Shown in pieces: positions 43,586-53,247 of a stretch of DNA of 64,000 nucleotides. Origin of the DNA: Clostridia bacterium (GTDB lineage Bacteria > Bacillota > Clostridia > Christensenellales > Borkfalkiaceae); contig CAAGDF010000003.1 in the NCBI GenBank assembly GCA_900768525.1, positions 1 through 64,000 of the forward strand, given 5' to 3'. The translations under genes were made by a program, and so were the position numbers. How positions within the stretch are numbered: position 1 is the first letter of the stretch; each line of letters starts with the position of its first letter. The notes under the pieces were generated by a model, which was not told the DNA's origin, did not search any database, and was given only the letters and a program-made list of their open reading frames with translations.

Positions 43586-43614
43586 TTGCTAAAATAACGT
43601 TTTTCATTTATTAT
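43586..43614 (+). promoter_or_regulatory. yajC promoter
   Basis: TTGCTA and TATTAT with a 17-bp spacer, about 67 bp before yajC. Confidence 0.6.
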
Positions 43615-43680
43615 ATATAAAAAAGCGAAAGCGGGCGGCGCGCTACGGTGCCGTTGCCCGTTTTGCAAAACGGAGAAAAG

Positions 43681-44199
43681 ATGTTTAACATATTGTATTC
43701 ATTATTGGAAACGTCAGCCGAAACCTCTGCGAATCAAAGCGGTTTTGCGGTATTTATTTCGCGTTACGGTTTACTGATCGTAATCGCGGTGCTTTTTATC
43801 GGTATGATTTGGTTTTCGAGCCGTCAGCGTAAAAAGCAGGAAAAAGAAATGAACGATAAACTCAGCTCGCTCAAAGTCGGCGATAAGATCGAAACTATCG
43901 GAAGAATTTACGGAACTATCGTTTCCGTTAACGAGGAAGAAAACACGATCATCGTTTTAACCGGCGACGAAGATCACCCCGGTTACGTTAAACTCGACAA
44001 AATGGCGGTATACCGCACTATAGTCGATTACCCCGAACAGCCCGCTGCCGAAACGACCGAAAGCACGGCTGCCGAAGCTGCGGAAACAACCGAAACGGCT
44101 GAACCCGCTGCGGAAAACGTGTTTGAAGAAACCGCAACCGAAACCGCCGAACCTGCCGATAGAGCGGACGAAACCAAGACGGAAAATTCGGAAAACTAA
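43681..44199 (+). CDS. yajC: Sec translocase accessory protein YajC
   Basis: YajC associates with SecDF in protein export. The 172-aa protein has a short outside N-terminus, one transmembrane helix (GLLIVIAVLFIGMIWFSSR, about 30-48), then the family core RQRKKQEKEMNDKLSSLKVGDKIETIGRIYGTIVSVNE. The C-terminal third is an Ala/Thr/Glu-rich low-complexity tail (AAETTESTAAEAAETTETAEP) longer than usual. GGAGAAAAG precedes ATG 43681. tgt-yajC order is widely conserved. Confidence 0.92.
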   Translation: MFNILYSLLETSAETSANQSGFAVFISRYGLLIVIAVLFIGMIWFSSRQRKKQEKEMNDKLSSLKVGDKIETIGRIYGTIVSVNEEENTIIVLTGDEDHPGYVKLDKMAVYRTIVDYPEQPAAETTESTAAEAAETTETAEPAAENVFEETATETAEPADRADETKTENSEN

Positions 44200-44211
44200 A
44201 TAAGAATTACA

Positions 44212-44249
44212 GCCGATAATCGACCTATACGCCGACTTATCGGTTTTTT
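44212..44249 (+). terminator. terminator built from dispersed repeat copy 14
   Basis: CCGATAATCGACCTATACGCC begins the repeat (class A). Its first part CCGATAA (44213-44219) pairs with TTATCGG (44237-44243), followed by TTTTTT, giving an intrinsic terminator after yajC. Confidence 0.75.
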
Positions 44250-44371
44250 CTTGCGCTTTTTACCGTCCGAAAGTTATCGGCTAAAGGTAAGAAAAATCGA
44301 AAGCGCGCGCCGCATACAAAGCGACAATTTAAGTTTTTTTTCGATCTGCGGCGAAAAAATATTCAAATCGG

Positions 44372-44400
44372 TTGATAAAACGGGCAAAATATAGTATAAT
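44372..44400 (+). promoter_or_regulatory. promoter of the glycogen operon
   Basis: TTGATA and TATAAT with a 17-bp spacer, 145 bp upstream of glgB. Confidence 0.8.
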
Positions 44401-44544
44401 AAATTTGCGAAGAAAATAAAGATATTCGGTCGCCCGCGCATGAGGGCAATCCGCCCGCAAAAGTGTTGGCAAAACGCCTCGGCATTTCGGGGAAAAATAA
44501 AGTCGCTCGGCGGCAACTTAATGCTCAATCACAAAAGGCTGTTT

Positions 44545-46416
44545 ATGAAAAACGATCTACCTGTTTATTTATTTCATCAAGGCACTAATTACCGTTCATA
44601 TGATTTTCTCGGGAGCCATTTCGGGAAAGAGGACGGCAAATCGGGTGTCTTTTTTCGCGTGTATGCGCCCAATGCATACGCCGTTTCGGTCGTGGGTGAT
44701 TTTAACGGTTGGGACGAAACCAAAAATCCGATGACGAAGATTTCCGATCAGGGCGTTTACGAAACGTTCGTCGAAGGTCTTAAAGAGTACGATTCTTATA
44801 AATATGCAGTAAAATCTGCCGAAAAGTGGACATTTAAAGCCGATCCCTACGCATTCCATGCCGAAACCTCTCCGCAAACCGCATCCAAGGTTTACGAACT
44901 CGATGGTTACGCTTGGAAGGACGGAAAATATATGGATGCCCGTTCGGAACGCGACGTTTATTCCGAACCCGTCAACATTTACGAGGTAAACTTAGGCAGT
45001 TGGAAACGTCACGAAAACGGCGATTATTACACCTATCGCGAATACGCAAGCGAACTCGTGGCGTATCTTAAAAAGATGAATTACACGCACGTGGAACTTA
45101 TGCCGATAACCGAGTTTCCGTTCGACGGCAGCTGGGGATATCAGGTAACGGGTTATTTTGCGGTAACGTCGCGCTTCGGCACTCCGCACGATTTTATGTA
45201 TTTTGTGGACGAGTGCCACAAAGCGGGCATCGGCGTAATTCTCGACTGGGTTCCCGCGCATTTTCCCAAGGACGAGCACGGACTTTATATGTTCGACGGC
45301 ACTTGTTGTTACGAGTATTCGGACGAGCGCCTGCGCGAACATAAAGGTTGGGGAACCTGCGTTTTCGATTTCGGTAAGAACGAAGTTCAGTCGTTTCTGA
45401 TTTCTTCCGCGACTTTCTTTTTCGATAAATATCATATCGACGGCTTGCGCGTAGATGCGGTTGCTTCTATGCTTTATCTCGATTACGACCGCAAAGACGG
45501 CGAGTGGATAGCAAACGACGAGGGCGGCAACATAAACAAAGCCGCGGTCGCGCTTTTAAGAAAAACCAACAGCGCGATATTCGGCAGTTTTGCGGGAGTC
45601 ATGATGATAGCCGAAGAATCAACGGCGTTTCCGCTTGTAACCGCGCCCGTGTGCGACGGCGGACTCGGGTTCAATTTCAAATGGAACATGGGTTGGATGA
45701 ACGACGTATTGTCGTATGTTTCCACCGATCCGTATTTCAGGGGCGGTTGCCACAACAAGATGACTTTCTCTATGATGTATGCTTTTTCGGAGAATTTCAT
45801 CTTGCCCGTTTCGCACGACGAGGTTGTGCACGGCAAGCGCTCGCTCATAGATAAAATGCCCGGCGATTACGACAGCAAGTTTGCAACCGTCCGCGCGCTA
45901 ATGGGCTTTATGTACTCGCACCCGGGCAAAAAACTCAATTTTATGGGCAGCGAGATCGGACAGTTCAAAGAATGGAACTATAAAGAGGGTGTGGAGTTTT
46001 TCCTGCTCGAGTACGAATCGCATAAAAAACTGCATTATTTTTTCAAAAAGCTCAACGAGTTTTATGCGAATACGCCCGCGCTTTATTCAATCGAGCGTTC
46101 GTGGGACGGTTTTGAATGGCTTGTCGCCGACGATAACAACAACAACGTTTACGCTTACGAGCGTATGGACGGCAACGGTCAGTCGGTTGTCGCGATATGC
46201 AACTTTTCGGGCGTAGATCAGGAAAACTATCGTATAGGCATAGGCAAAGGCAAATACAAAGTGGTGTTCGATTCCGATTCGGTTTCGTTCGGCGGCAAAG
46301 GCACTTTTGCCAAAAAGACTTACTCGGTCAAAAACGTGCCGTCGCACGGCAAACGCCAGTCTATTTGCATCAACATAGCGAAATTATCGTTTTTGTATCT
46401 CATTAAGGTGCAGTAA
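44545..46416 (+). CDS. glgB: 1,4-alpha-glucan branching enzyme
   Basis: GlgB introduces alpha-1,6 branches into glycogen. The 623-aa enzyme has the N-terminal CBM48 domain (GVFFRVYAPNAYAVSVVGDFNGWD) and the GH13 barrel with EFPFDGSWGYQVTGYFA. The nucleophile Asp is in DGLRVDAVASML, the acid Glu in MMIAEESTAFP, and SHDEVVHGKRSL is present. It starts DLPVYLFHQGTNYRSYDFLGSH, matching the family, with AAAAGG 7 bp before ATG 44545. It leads the glycogen operon. Confidence 0.94.
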   Translation: MKNDLPVYLFHQGTNYRSYDFLGSHFGKEDGKSGVFFRVYAPNAYAVSVVGDFNGWDETKNPMTKISDQGVYETFVEGLKEYDSYKYAVKSAEKWTFKADPYAFHAETSPQTASKVYELDGYAWKDGKYMDARSERDVYSEPVNIYEVNLGSWKRHENGDYYTYREYASELVAYLKKMNYTHVELMPITEFPFDGSWGYQVTGYFAVTSRFGTPHDFMYFVDECHKAGIGVILDWVPAHFPKDEHGLYMFDGTCCYEYSDERLREHKGWGTCVFDFGKNEVQSFLISSATFFFDKYHIDGLRVDAVASMLYLDYDRKDGEWIANDEGGNINKAAVALLRKTNSAIFGSFAGVMMIAEESTAFPLVTAPVCDGGLGFNFKWNMGWMNDVLSYVSTDPYFRGGCHNKMTFSMMYAFSENFILPVSHDEVVHGKRSLIDKMPGDYDSKFATVRALMGFMYSHPGKKLNFMGSEIGQFKEWNYKEGVEFFLLEYESHKKLHYFFKKLNEFYANTPALYSIERSWDGFEWLVADDNNNNVYAYERMDGNGQSVVAICNFSGVDQENYRIGIGKGKYKVVFDSDSVSFGGKGTFAKKTYSVKNVPSHGKRQSICINIAKLSFLYLIKVQ

Positions 46417-46450
46417 ACGTTATAAATTAAAGGGAATTATCACTGAAAAC

Positions 46451-46461
46451 GAAAACGTTTC
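46451..46461. promoter_or_regulatory. possible LacI-family operator upstream of glgC
   Basis: GAAAACGTTTC within TGAAAACGAAAACGTTTCTA has the central CG dyad of LacI-type sites. Only a suggestion. It is located between glgB and glgC. Confidence 0.25.
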
Positions 46462-46563
46462 TATGGGGCGGCTTTCATAAATGCAAGCATTTCCGTAAAG
46501 GCAGGCGATTGCAAGTTTAAGTCGTTTTGCATAAATCGCTTTCGTGAATAAGGGGAGGAAAAA

Positions 46564-47748
46564 ATGCCGAGACAAAAAGAATGTGTGGCAATGTTACTTG
46601 CCGGAGGGCAAGGCAGCAGACTTTACGCATTGACTTCAAAAATTGCAAAACCTGCGGTGCCGTTCGGCGGAAAATACAGAATAATCGATTTTCCGCTTTC
46701 AAACTGCGTAAACTCGGGTATAGACACGGTTGGCGTACTCACGCAGTACCAGCCGCTTGTTCTTAACGATTACATAGGCAACGGGCAGCCGTGGGATCTC
46801 GACCGAACCTACGGCGGGGTTCATATACTGTCGCCTTATCAGGCAAAGCATGGTTCGGAGTGGTACAAGGGTACCGCCAACGCGATTTATCAGAATCTGC
46901 CGTTTATCCAAAGGTATAACCCCGAGTATGTGCTTATACTTTCGGGCGATCATATCTATAAGATGAACTATGATAAAATGCTCGCGTTCCACAAAAAGAA
47001 CGGTGCGGACGTAACCGTTGCGACCATTCGTGTTCCTATGAGCGAGGCTTCGCGTTTCGGCATAGTCAACACGGGCAAAAACGGCAAGATAGAGCAGTTT
47101 GAAGAAAAGCCCGCCAACCCCAAAAGCGATCTTGCGTCGATGGGCATTTATATCTTCACTGCCGAAAAACTTTATAAATATCTCGAAAAGGACGAGCAAA
47201 CCCCGAACAGTTCCAACGATTTCGGCAAGAACATTCTTCCCGACATGCTTGCTTCGGGCGAAAAAATGTATGCCTACGTTTTCTCGGGTTATTGGAAAGA
47301 CGTCGGTACGATCGATTCGCTGTACGACGCGAATATGGATCTGCTCGGCGAAAAGCCCGTATTCGATATTGCCGATTACAACTGGAGAATTCATTCGCGC
47401 AACCCGGTCGCCCCGCCGCATTATATAGGTCCGGACGGCGTTGTTACTCGCAGTATTGTCGCGCTCGGCTGCGAGGTTGACGGCACGGTTAAAAATTCCG
47501 TGTTGTCGTCCAACGTCAAAGTCGAAGAGGGAGCGGTAATAGAGGGCAGCGTGGTGTTTTCCGGCTGTACTATCGCTCGCGGCGCGCATATAGTCAACGC
47601 CATTATCGACGAAAACGTGGTAATCGGCGAAAATGCGGTTGTAGGCTCGGGCGAAACTCCGCGCAAAATAACCGTTTTAGGGCGTGACGTTCACATAGGC
47701 ATGTGCGAAGTTATAGAAGCGGGAAAGATTATCGAGGGGGATAAATAA
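46564..47748 (+). CDS. glgC: glucose-1-phosphate adenylyltransferase, catalytic subunit
   Basis: GlgC makes ADP-glucose for glycogen. The 394-aa protein has the nucleotide-binding [53 protein letters not shown] and the glucose-1-P Lys region [10 protein letters not shown], plus a left-handed beta-helix C-terminus. GGGGAGG precedes the ATG. The glgC stop shares one base with the glgD start, typical of a GlgC-GlgD heterotetramer. Confidence 0.95.
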   Translation: MPRQKECVAMLLAGGQGSRLYALTSKIAKPAVPFGGKYRIIDFPLSNCVNSGIDTVGVLTQYQPLVLNDYIGNGQPWDLDRTYGGVHILSPYQAKHGSEWYKGTANAIYQNLPFIQRYNPEYVLILSGDHIYKMNYDKMLAFHKKNGADVTVATIRVPMSEASRFGIVNTGKNGKIEQFEEKPANPKSDLASMGIYIFTAEKLYKYLEKDEQTPNSSNDFGKNILPDMLASGEKMYAYVFSGYWKDVGTIDSLYDANMDLLGEKPVFDIADYNWRIHSRNPVAPPHYIGPDGVVTRSIVALGCEVDGTVKNSVLSSNVKVEEGAVIEGSVVFSGCTIARGAHIVNAIIDENVVIGENAVVGSGETPRKITVLGRDVHIGMCEVIEAGKIIEGDK

Positions 47749-48869
47749 TGGACGCACTGGGTATAATTTTTTCTAACATACACGACGATAACGTTCCGGA
47801 ACTCACCGTCGAACGTACTATGGCGTCGATTCCTTTTTGCGGAAGATATCGTCTTATCGATTTTCCGCTTTCGGGTATGGTCAACAGCGGAATAAGCAAA
47901 GTCGGCGTAATTACAAAGAGCAACTATCAGTCGCTTATGGATCACGTCGGCAGCGGTAAAGACTGGGATCTTGCCCGTCGTCACGGCGGTCTTATAATTC
48001 TTCCTCCGTTCGGCGTGCAGGAAAGCAAGTCGCTTTACGGCACACGGCTCGAGGCGTTGAAAACGGTTACGGGCTTTTTGGCTAAGTCCACCGAAGAATA
48101 CGTCGTTATGTCGGACAGCGATATCGTCTGCTGCATGAATTTCGACGATCTGCTCGACTACCACACGAAAAAACAGGCGGATATCACGCTCGTTTACGTA
48201 AAGACCAATTCGGACTCCGTTCACGGCACGAACAATATCGTTCTCGAAATGGATAAATCGGGCAAAATCATAGATATGGCGTTCGATCCCGAATACGAAG
48301 AAAAGCGCAAAGTTTGCCTTTACGCCAACGTTTGCATAATGAAGCGCACGCTTTTGCAAAACCTTATCGCCGATGCGGTCGCACATAACAAACGCCATTT
48401 CGGCGCGGATATTCTCGCCGCAAACTTAAACCGTTTCAAGATTTGCGCCGCCGAGCACAAGGGGTATTTCGTCAAGATTTCTTCGCTGCAAAGCTACTAT
48501 GAAGAAAGTTTAAAACTGCTCGATAAAAAGAAACGCGACGCGCTTTTCGGTAACGGCAACTCGGTTTATACCAAGGTTAAAGACAGCGCACCCACCCGTT
48601 ACGGCGAAAAATGTATCGTTAAAAATTCGCTTATCGCCGACGGTTGCGAGATAGAAGGCGAGGTATATAACAGCATAATCTTCCGCGGCGTAAAAATCGG
48701 CAAAGGCACAATCGTGCGCGACAGCGTGCTTATGCAAGGCACTATCACGGGCGAGAACAGCCTTATAAATTGCATTATTACCGATAAGAACGTGCTTATA
48801 AAAGACAGAAGAGTGTTAAGCGGCTGCAAAACGCACCCGTTCTTCGTATATAAAAACAGCGTTTTATAA
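47748..48869 (+). CDS. glgD: glucose-1-phosphate adenylyltransferase, GlgD subunit
   Basis: GlgD is the non-catalytic partner that modulates GlgC in Firmicutes. The 373-aa sequence aligns with GlgC (RYRLIDFPLSGMVNSGISKVGV) but has SNIHDDNVPELTVERT where GlgC has the GGxGSRL loop, so it lacks the pyrophosphate-binding residues. A beta-helix tail is retained. It is coupled to glgC by a TAATG overlap and followed 140 bp later by glgA. Confidence 0.94.
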   Translation: MDALGIIFSNIHDDNVPELTVERTMASIPFCGRYRLIDFPLSGMVNSGISKVGVITKSNYQSLMDHVGSGKDWDLARRHGGLIILPPFGVQESKSLYGTRLEALKTVTGFLAKSTEEYVVMSDSDIVCCMNFDDLLDYHTKKQADITLVYVKTNSDSVHGTNNIVLEMDKSGKIIDMAFDPEYEEKRKVCLYANVCIMKRTLLQNLIADAVAHNKRHFGADILAANLNRFKICAAEHKGYFVKISSLQSYYEESLKLLDKKKRDALFGNGNSVYTKVKDSAPTRYGEKCIVKNSLIADGCEIEGEVYNSIIFRGVKIGKGTIVRDSVLMQGTITGENSLINCIITDKNVLIKDRRVLSGCKTHPFFVYKNSVL

Positions 48870-48898
48870 ACCGCGCAAAACGGCAGGTAAAAACGCAA

Positions 48899-48925
48899 AA
48901 GTCGGGCAATAGGTCGATTATCGCG
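48899..48925 (-). repeat. dispersed repeat copy 15 (class A, one change)
   Basis: The minus strand reads CGCGATAATCGACCTATTGCC with CGACTTTT. It is between glgD and glgA inside the operon. Confidence 0.85.
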
Positions 48926-49009
48926 TATTTTTGATTAAAAACGCGAACCAATTGCCTTGCGCCCGAAACATAATAAACAGAAATAATTTTTTAATGGAGT
49001 GTTTTGATT

Positions 49010-50719
49010 ATGGCAAATAAGAAAAACGTTACCGAAGAAATAAAGCAGGTCGAAAAAGCGACCGCAAAATCAAAAAAGGTTACCAAAGCCGCAGAAGAAA
49101 AGACGGCTGAAAAGGTTGCCGTAAAAACCGCAAATGAAAAAGTTGCTAAAACGGAAACCAAGGTGGCGAAAACCGCAAAGACACGCTCGGCAAAGTCGGC
49201 AAAAGTAACGTCCGTTCATCCCGAACTCGTTCCGCCGATGAAAGCCCCCGTAAAAGAAGCCGAAGAAGTTAAAGTTGTTGCCGTCGAAAAGAAAAAGAGC
49301 GTATTGTTTGTTGCGTCCGAAGGTTTGCCGTTTGTTAAAACGGGCGGTCTTGCCGACGTAATCGGCTCGCTCCCCAAGGCGATTGCGGCAAAGGGCGAAT
49401 ACGACGTCCGCGTTATTATGCCGCTGTATTCCGGTATCGACGCAGGCATGCGCAACAATTTTGCATTCATAACCAACTTTAACGTAGGTCTTGCATGGCG
49501 TAATCAGTATTGCGGATTATTCTCCTGCAGGCTTGACGGCGTTACTTTCTATTTTATAGATAACGAATATTATTTCTCGCGCGATAGTATTTACGGAGCA
49601 TACGACGACGGCGAAAGATTTGCATTCTTCTCCAAAGCGGTGCTCGATACGCTCGGCGTGCTCGATTACTATCCCGACGTTATCGACTGCAACGACTGGC
49701 AAAGCGCGGCTACCGTCATTTACTTAAAAACGCTTTACGCCGATAAATTCGGATTTTCCGAAATTAAAACGGTATTCACCATACACAATATAGAATATCA
49801 GGGCAAGTTCGGAATGGAAACGGCTGCAGATCTCTTCGGTTTCCCCGAATCGGCTTACGGTGCGATCGAATTCGACGGTTGTCTTAACCTTATGAAAGGT
49901 GCGATTCAGCTTGCCGATAAAGTGGTTACCGTCAGCCCCACCTATGCGCGCGAACTGCAAGATCCTTATTTTGCAGCAGGACTTGAGAACATAATCAAAG
50001 CCAACGAATATAAGATCTGCGGAATACTCAACGGGCTCGACCTCGAACTTTACGATCCCGCAACCGATAAAGCGTTGTTCGCCAACTATTCGGCAAACGC
50101 CCTCGACGGTAAAAAGACATGTAAGCGCGAACTGCAAAAAATGTTAGGGCTTCCCGAACGCGACGACGTACCCGTCATAGCCGTTATCAGCAGACTGGTA
50201 TCGCATAAAGGTCTTGACCTTATTAAGTGTATTCTCGACGAATTGCTTTACGAAGACGTGCAGTTTGTTGTGCTCGGCAAAGGCGACGTAGATTACGAAA
50301 ATTATTTCAGATATATGGAAGGGCGTTACGGCTGCAAATGCCGCGCGCTTATCGCGTTTAACAGAGATATGGCGTCCAAAATATATTCGGGTGCGGATAT
50401 ATTGCTTATGCCGTCAAGACAAGAACCCTGCGGATTGTCGCAAATGATAGCCTGCCGTTACGGTACGATACCCGTAGTAAGGCGCACGGGCGGTCTTGCC
50501 GACAGCATTAAAGCGTACAACGAGGACAGGACGGAGGGCAACGGTTTTGCGTTCACCAACTACAACGCGCACGAAATGCTTTACGTTATAAAGGACGCGA
50601 TATTCACGTTCGCCAAGAAAGATGAATGGAACAAAATTGTCAAATATGCAATAAACAGCGATTTCGGCTGGGAAAAATCATCCGAAAAGTATACTGAATT
50701 GTTCGATTCCTTAAACTAA
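49010..50719 (+). CDS. glgA: glycogen synthase (ADP-glucose) with Lys/Ala-rich N-terminal extension
   Basis: GlgA (GT5) elongates alpha-1,4-glucan from ADP-glucose. The enzyme proper starts at about residue 97: SVLFVASEGLPFVKTGGLADVIGSLPKAI, with the KTGGL substrate motif. PSRQEPCGLSQMIA carries the catalytic Glu and VRRTGGLADS comes near the C-terminus. The first 96 residues are a low-complexity tract of Lys, Ala, Glu, Thr and Val resembling histone-like tails, not found in the standard 480-aa enzyme. GGAG lies 10 bp before ATG 49010. Confidence 0.93.
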   Translation: MANKKNVTEEIKQVEKATAKSKKVTKAAEEKTAEKVAVKTANEKVAKTETKVAKTAKTRSAKSAKVTSVHPELVPPMKAPVKEAEEVKVVAVEKKKSVLFVASEGLPFVKTGGLADVIGSLPKAIAAKGEYDVRVIMPLYSGIDAGMRNNFAFITNFNVGLAWRNQYCGLFSCRLDGVTFYFIDNEYYFSRDSIYGAYDDGERFAFFSKAVLDTLGVLDYYPDVIDCNDWQSAATVIYLKTLYADKFGFSEIKTVFTIHNIEYQGKFGMETAADLFGFPESAYGAIEFDGCLNLMKGAIQLADKVVTVSPTYARELQDPYFAAGLENIIKANEYKICGILNGLDLELYDPATDKALFANYSANALDGKKTCKRELQKMLGLPERDDVPVIAVISRLVSHKGLDLIKCILDELLYEDVQFVVLGKGDVDYENYFRYMEGRYGCKCRALIAFNRDMASKIYSGADILLMPSRQEPCGLSQMIACRYGTIPVVRRTGGLADSIKAYNEDRTEGNGFAFTNYNAHEMLYVIKDAIFTFAKKDEWNKIVKYAINSDFGWEKSSEKYTELFDSLN

Positions 50720-50746
50720 AATCGAAAGGAGCAAAATTTACGACAC

Positions 50747-53182
50747 ATGAACGAAAAACTCGGTTTTACCAAGAAAGAGGCTGAAGAAACAATTAACGGT
50801 AAACTGTCGCGCTTTTTCGGCGTTTCCGGAAAAGAGGCGACTTCGGAACAGCTTTATAAGGCGGTGGTTATGACCGTCCGCGATATACTGCTGGAAAAAA
50901 GAAAGAGTTTTAACTACAAAGTAAAAGAGAAAAAGGCGAAACGCGTGTATTACCTTTGCATGGAGTTTTTACTCGGGCGTTCGCTTAAAAACAACGTTTA
51001 CAATTTAGGTATAGAAAAACAACTCAACGCCGCGTTGAAAAAATACGGCACGAATCTTGACGAACTGTACGAAAACGAACCCGACGCGGGGCTCGGAAAC
51101 GGCGGTTTGGGCAGGCTTGCCGCTTGCTTTATGGATTCGCTCGCCACGATGGATTACCCCACAATGGGCTTCTCGCTCAGATACGAATACGGTTTGTTCA
51201 AGCAAAAAATAGTCGACGGCTGGCAGACCGAACTCCCCGACGAGTGGTTGCCGGGCGGCGAAGTATGGCTTACGCAACGCCTTGATAAAACTTTCAAGGT
51301 CAAGTTCGACGGGCGAATAGAAGAACATTGGACGGAAAACGGCATGAAAGTCGAACATGTCGACGCGACCGAGGTAGAAGCCGTTCCGTACGATATGATG
51401 ATTTCGGGCAAAGATTCCGAAGCCGTTTCGGTATTAAGACTGTGGAGTGCGAGAAGTTGCAAGACGTTCGACATGCGTTCGTTCTCCGAGGGCGATTATA
51501 TGCGCTGCATGAAAGAATCGGGTGAAGCCGAACTGATTTCAAAGGTGTTGTACCCCGCGGATGACCATTACGAAGGCAAATCGTTAAGGCTCAAGCAGCA
51601 GTATTTCCTTGTTTCGGCAACGTTGCAGTATATTATTTCAACGCATTTCCGTCGTTTCAACACGCTCGATAACCTTGCCGATAAAGTCAGCATTCACATT
51701 AACGACACGCACCCCGCGCTTTGTATTCCGGAACTTATGCGTATTCTTATGGACGAATACGGTTATTCGTGGGAGCATGCGTGGGATATAGTAACAAAAA
51801 CGGTCGCTTACACCAACCACACTGTTATGAGCGAGGCTCTCGAAAAGTGGAACGAGGATCTCATCGAACGCCGCTTGCCCAGAATTTACAGTATAATCCG
51901 CGAAATCAACGCAAGATTTTGCGGCGAAATGTGGCAACGTTTCCCGGGGCAGTGGGATAAAATCGACCGCATGAGCATAATGTCGCATGGTCAGATAAAA
52001 ATGGCTAACCTCAGCGTGATCGGCTCTAAAAAGGTCAACGGCGTTTCGGCGTTGCACAGCGAAATTCTTAAAAAGGAAACTTTTAAAGATTTTTATGAGA
52101 TTTATCCCGAGAGATTTACCAACGTAACCAACGGTATCGCATACAGAAGGTGGTTGTGTCAGGCTAACCCCGAACTGACTTCGCTTATCACCGAACTTAT
52201 CGGCGACGGGTTTGTAAAAGACGCGTCGCAGCTTAGCAATCTCGAACAGTTCAAGGACGACGCGACCGTGCTTAAACGCCTTGAAGAAATCAAGAATATC
52301 AAGAAAAAGCAGCTTGCCGACTATTTGTATAAGAAGAGCGGGGCGGTACTCGATTCCTCAACGCTGTTCGACGTGCAGGCAAAGCGTATGCACGAGTACA
52401 AACGCCAACTGCTAAACGTTATGAATATCATTTATCTTTACGAGCAGTTAAAGGCTAACCCCGAAATGCCTATGCAGCCGCAAACCTTCATTTTCGGTGC
52501 AAAGGCTGCGCCCGGTTACCTTATGGCAAAGCAAATAATAAAACTTATATGCTTTGTTGCCGCCGATATCGATAAAAACCCCGATCCCCGTATCCGCGAA
52601 AAACTCAAAGTTTACTATGTGGAGAACTACTCGGTAACGCTTGCCGAACTTATCATGCCGGCAGCCGAGGTTTCCGAGCAGATATCGCAGGCGGGCAAGG
52701 AAGCCAGCGGTACGGGTAACATGAAATTCATGATAAACGGCGCATTGACGCTCGGCACGCTCGACGGCGCGAACGTCGAAATGGCTGAGGCTGTCGGCGA
52801 CGACAATATCTACATTTTCGGTCTTAAAGCGGGCGAGGTAGAGGCGCTTTGGAAAAAGGGTTACGACGCTTCGGCTTTTTATAACAACAATTCCGCGCTG
52901 CACGTCGTTATCGAAAGTCTTAAAAAAGGTTTCAACGGCGAAAGTTTCGTAAATATTGCGGACTATTTGCTCCGTCAGTCGCCTATCGCCGATCCGTATA
53001 TGTGTATGGCTGATTTTCAGTCGTACGTTCAAACGCGTGAAAGGTTGCTCGGCGATTACGCCGATAAACAGCTTTGGGCAAAGAAGAGTTTGAAAAATAT
53101 TTCGTCAAGCGGAATATTCTCTTCCGACAGGAGCATCCGCGAGTACGCCGAAAACATCTGGGATCTTAAACCGCTTAAATAA
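50747..53182 (+). CDS. glgP: glycogen/starch phosphorylase
   Basis: GlgP releases glucose-1-phosphate from alpha-1,4-glucan. The 811-aa GT35 enzyme has RVYYLCMEFLLGRSLKNN, GNGGLGRLAACFMDSLAT, HINDTHPALCIPELMRIL and HEYKRQLLNVMNIIYLY. The PLP-binding Lys is in EASGTGNMKFMINGALTLGTLDGAN. All conserved elements are present. It follows glgA by 27 bp. Confidence 0.96.
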   Translation: MNEKLGFTKKEAEETINGKLSRFFGVSGKEATSEQLYKAVVMTVRDILLEKRKSFNYKVKEKKAKRVYYLCMEFLLGRSLKNNVYNLGIEKQLNAALKKYGTNLDELYENEPDAGLGNGGLGRLAACFMDSLATMDYPTMGFSLRYEYGLFKQKIVDGWQTELPDEWLPGGEVWLTQRLDKTFKVKFDGRIEEHWTENGMKVEHVDATEVEAVPYDMMISGKDSEAVSVLRLWSARSCKTFDMRSFSEGDYMRCMKESGEAELISKVLYPADDHYEGKSLRLKQQYFLVSATLQYIISTHFRRFNTLDNLADKVSIHINDTHPALCIPELMRILMDEYGYSWEHAWDIVTKTVAYTNHTVMSEALEKWNEDLIERRLPRIYSIIREINARFCGEMWQRFPGQWDKIDRMSIMSHGQIKMANLSVIGSKKVNGVSALHSEILKKETFKDFYEIYPERFTNVTNGIAYRRWLCQANPELTSLITELIGDGFVKDASQLSNLEQFKDDATVLKRLEEIKNIKKKQLADYLYKKSGAVLDSSTLFDVQAKRMHEYKRQLLNVMNIIYLYEQLKANPEMPMQPQTFIFGAKAAPGYLMAKQIIKLICFVAADIDKNPDPRIREKLKVYYVENYSVTLAELIMPAAEVSEQISQAGKEASGTGNMKFMINGALTLGTLDGANVEMAEAVGDDNIYIFGLKAGEVEALWKKGYDASAFYNNNSALHVVIESLKKGFNGESFVNIADYLLRQSPIADPYMCMADFQSYVQTRERLLGDYADKQLWAKKSLKNISSSGIFSSDRSIREYAENIWDLKPLK

Positions 53183-53247
53183 TCGCTTAAATAATTTGCC
53201 GCGTTTCGGGCGTAAACCGCGCAGCGAAAAACTTGCTTAACTCACTT

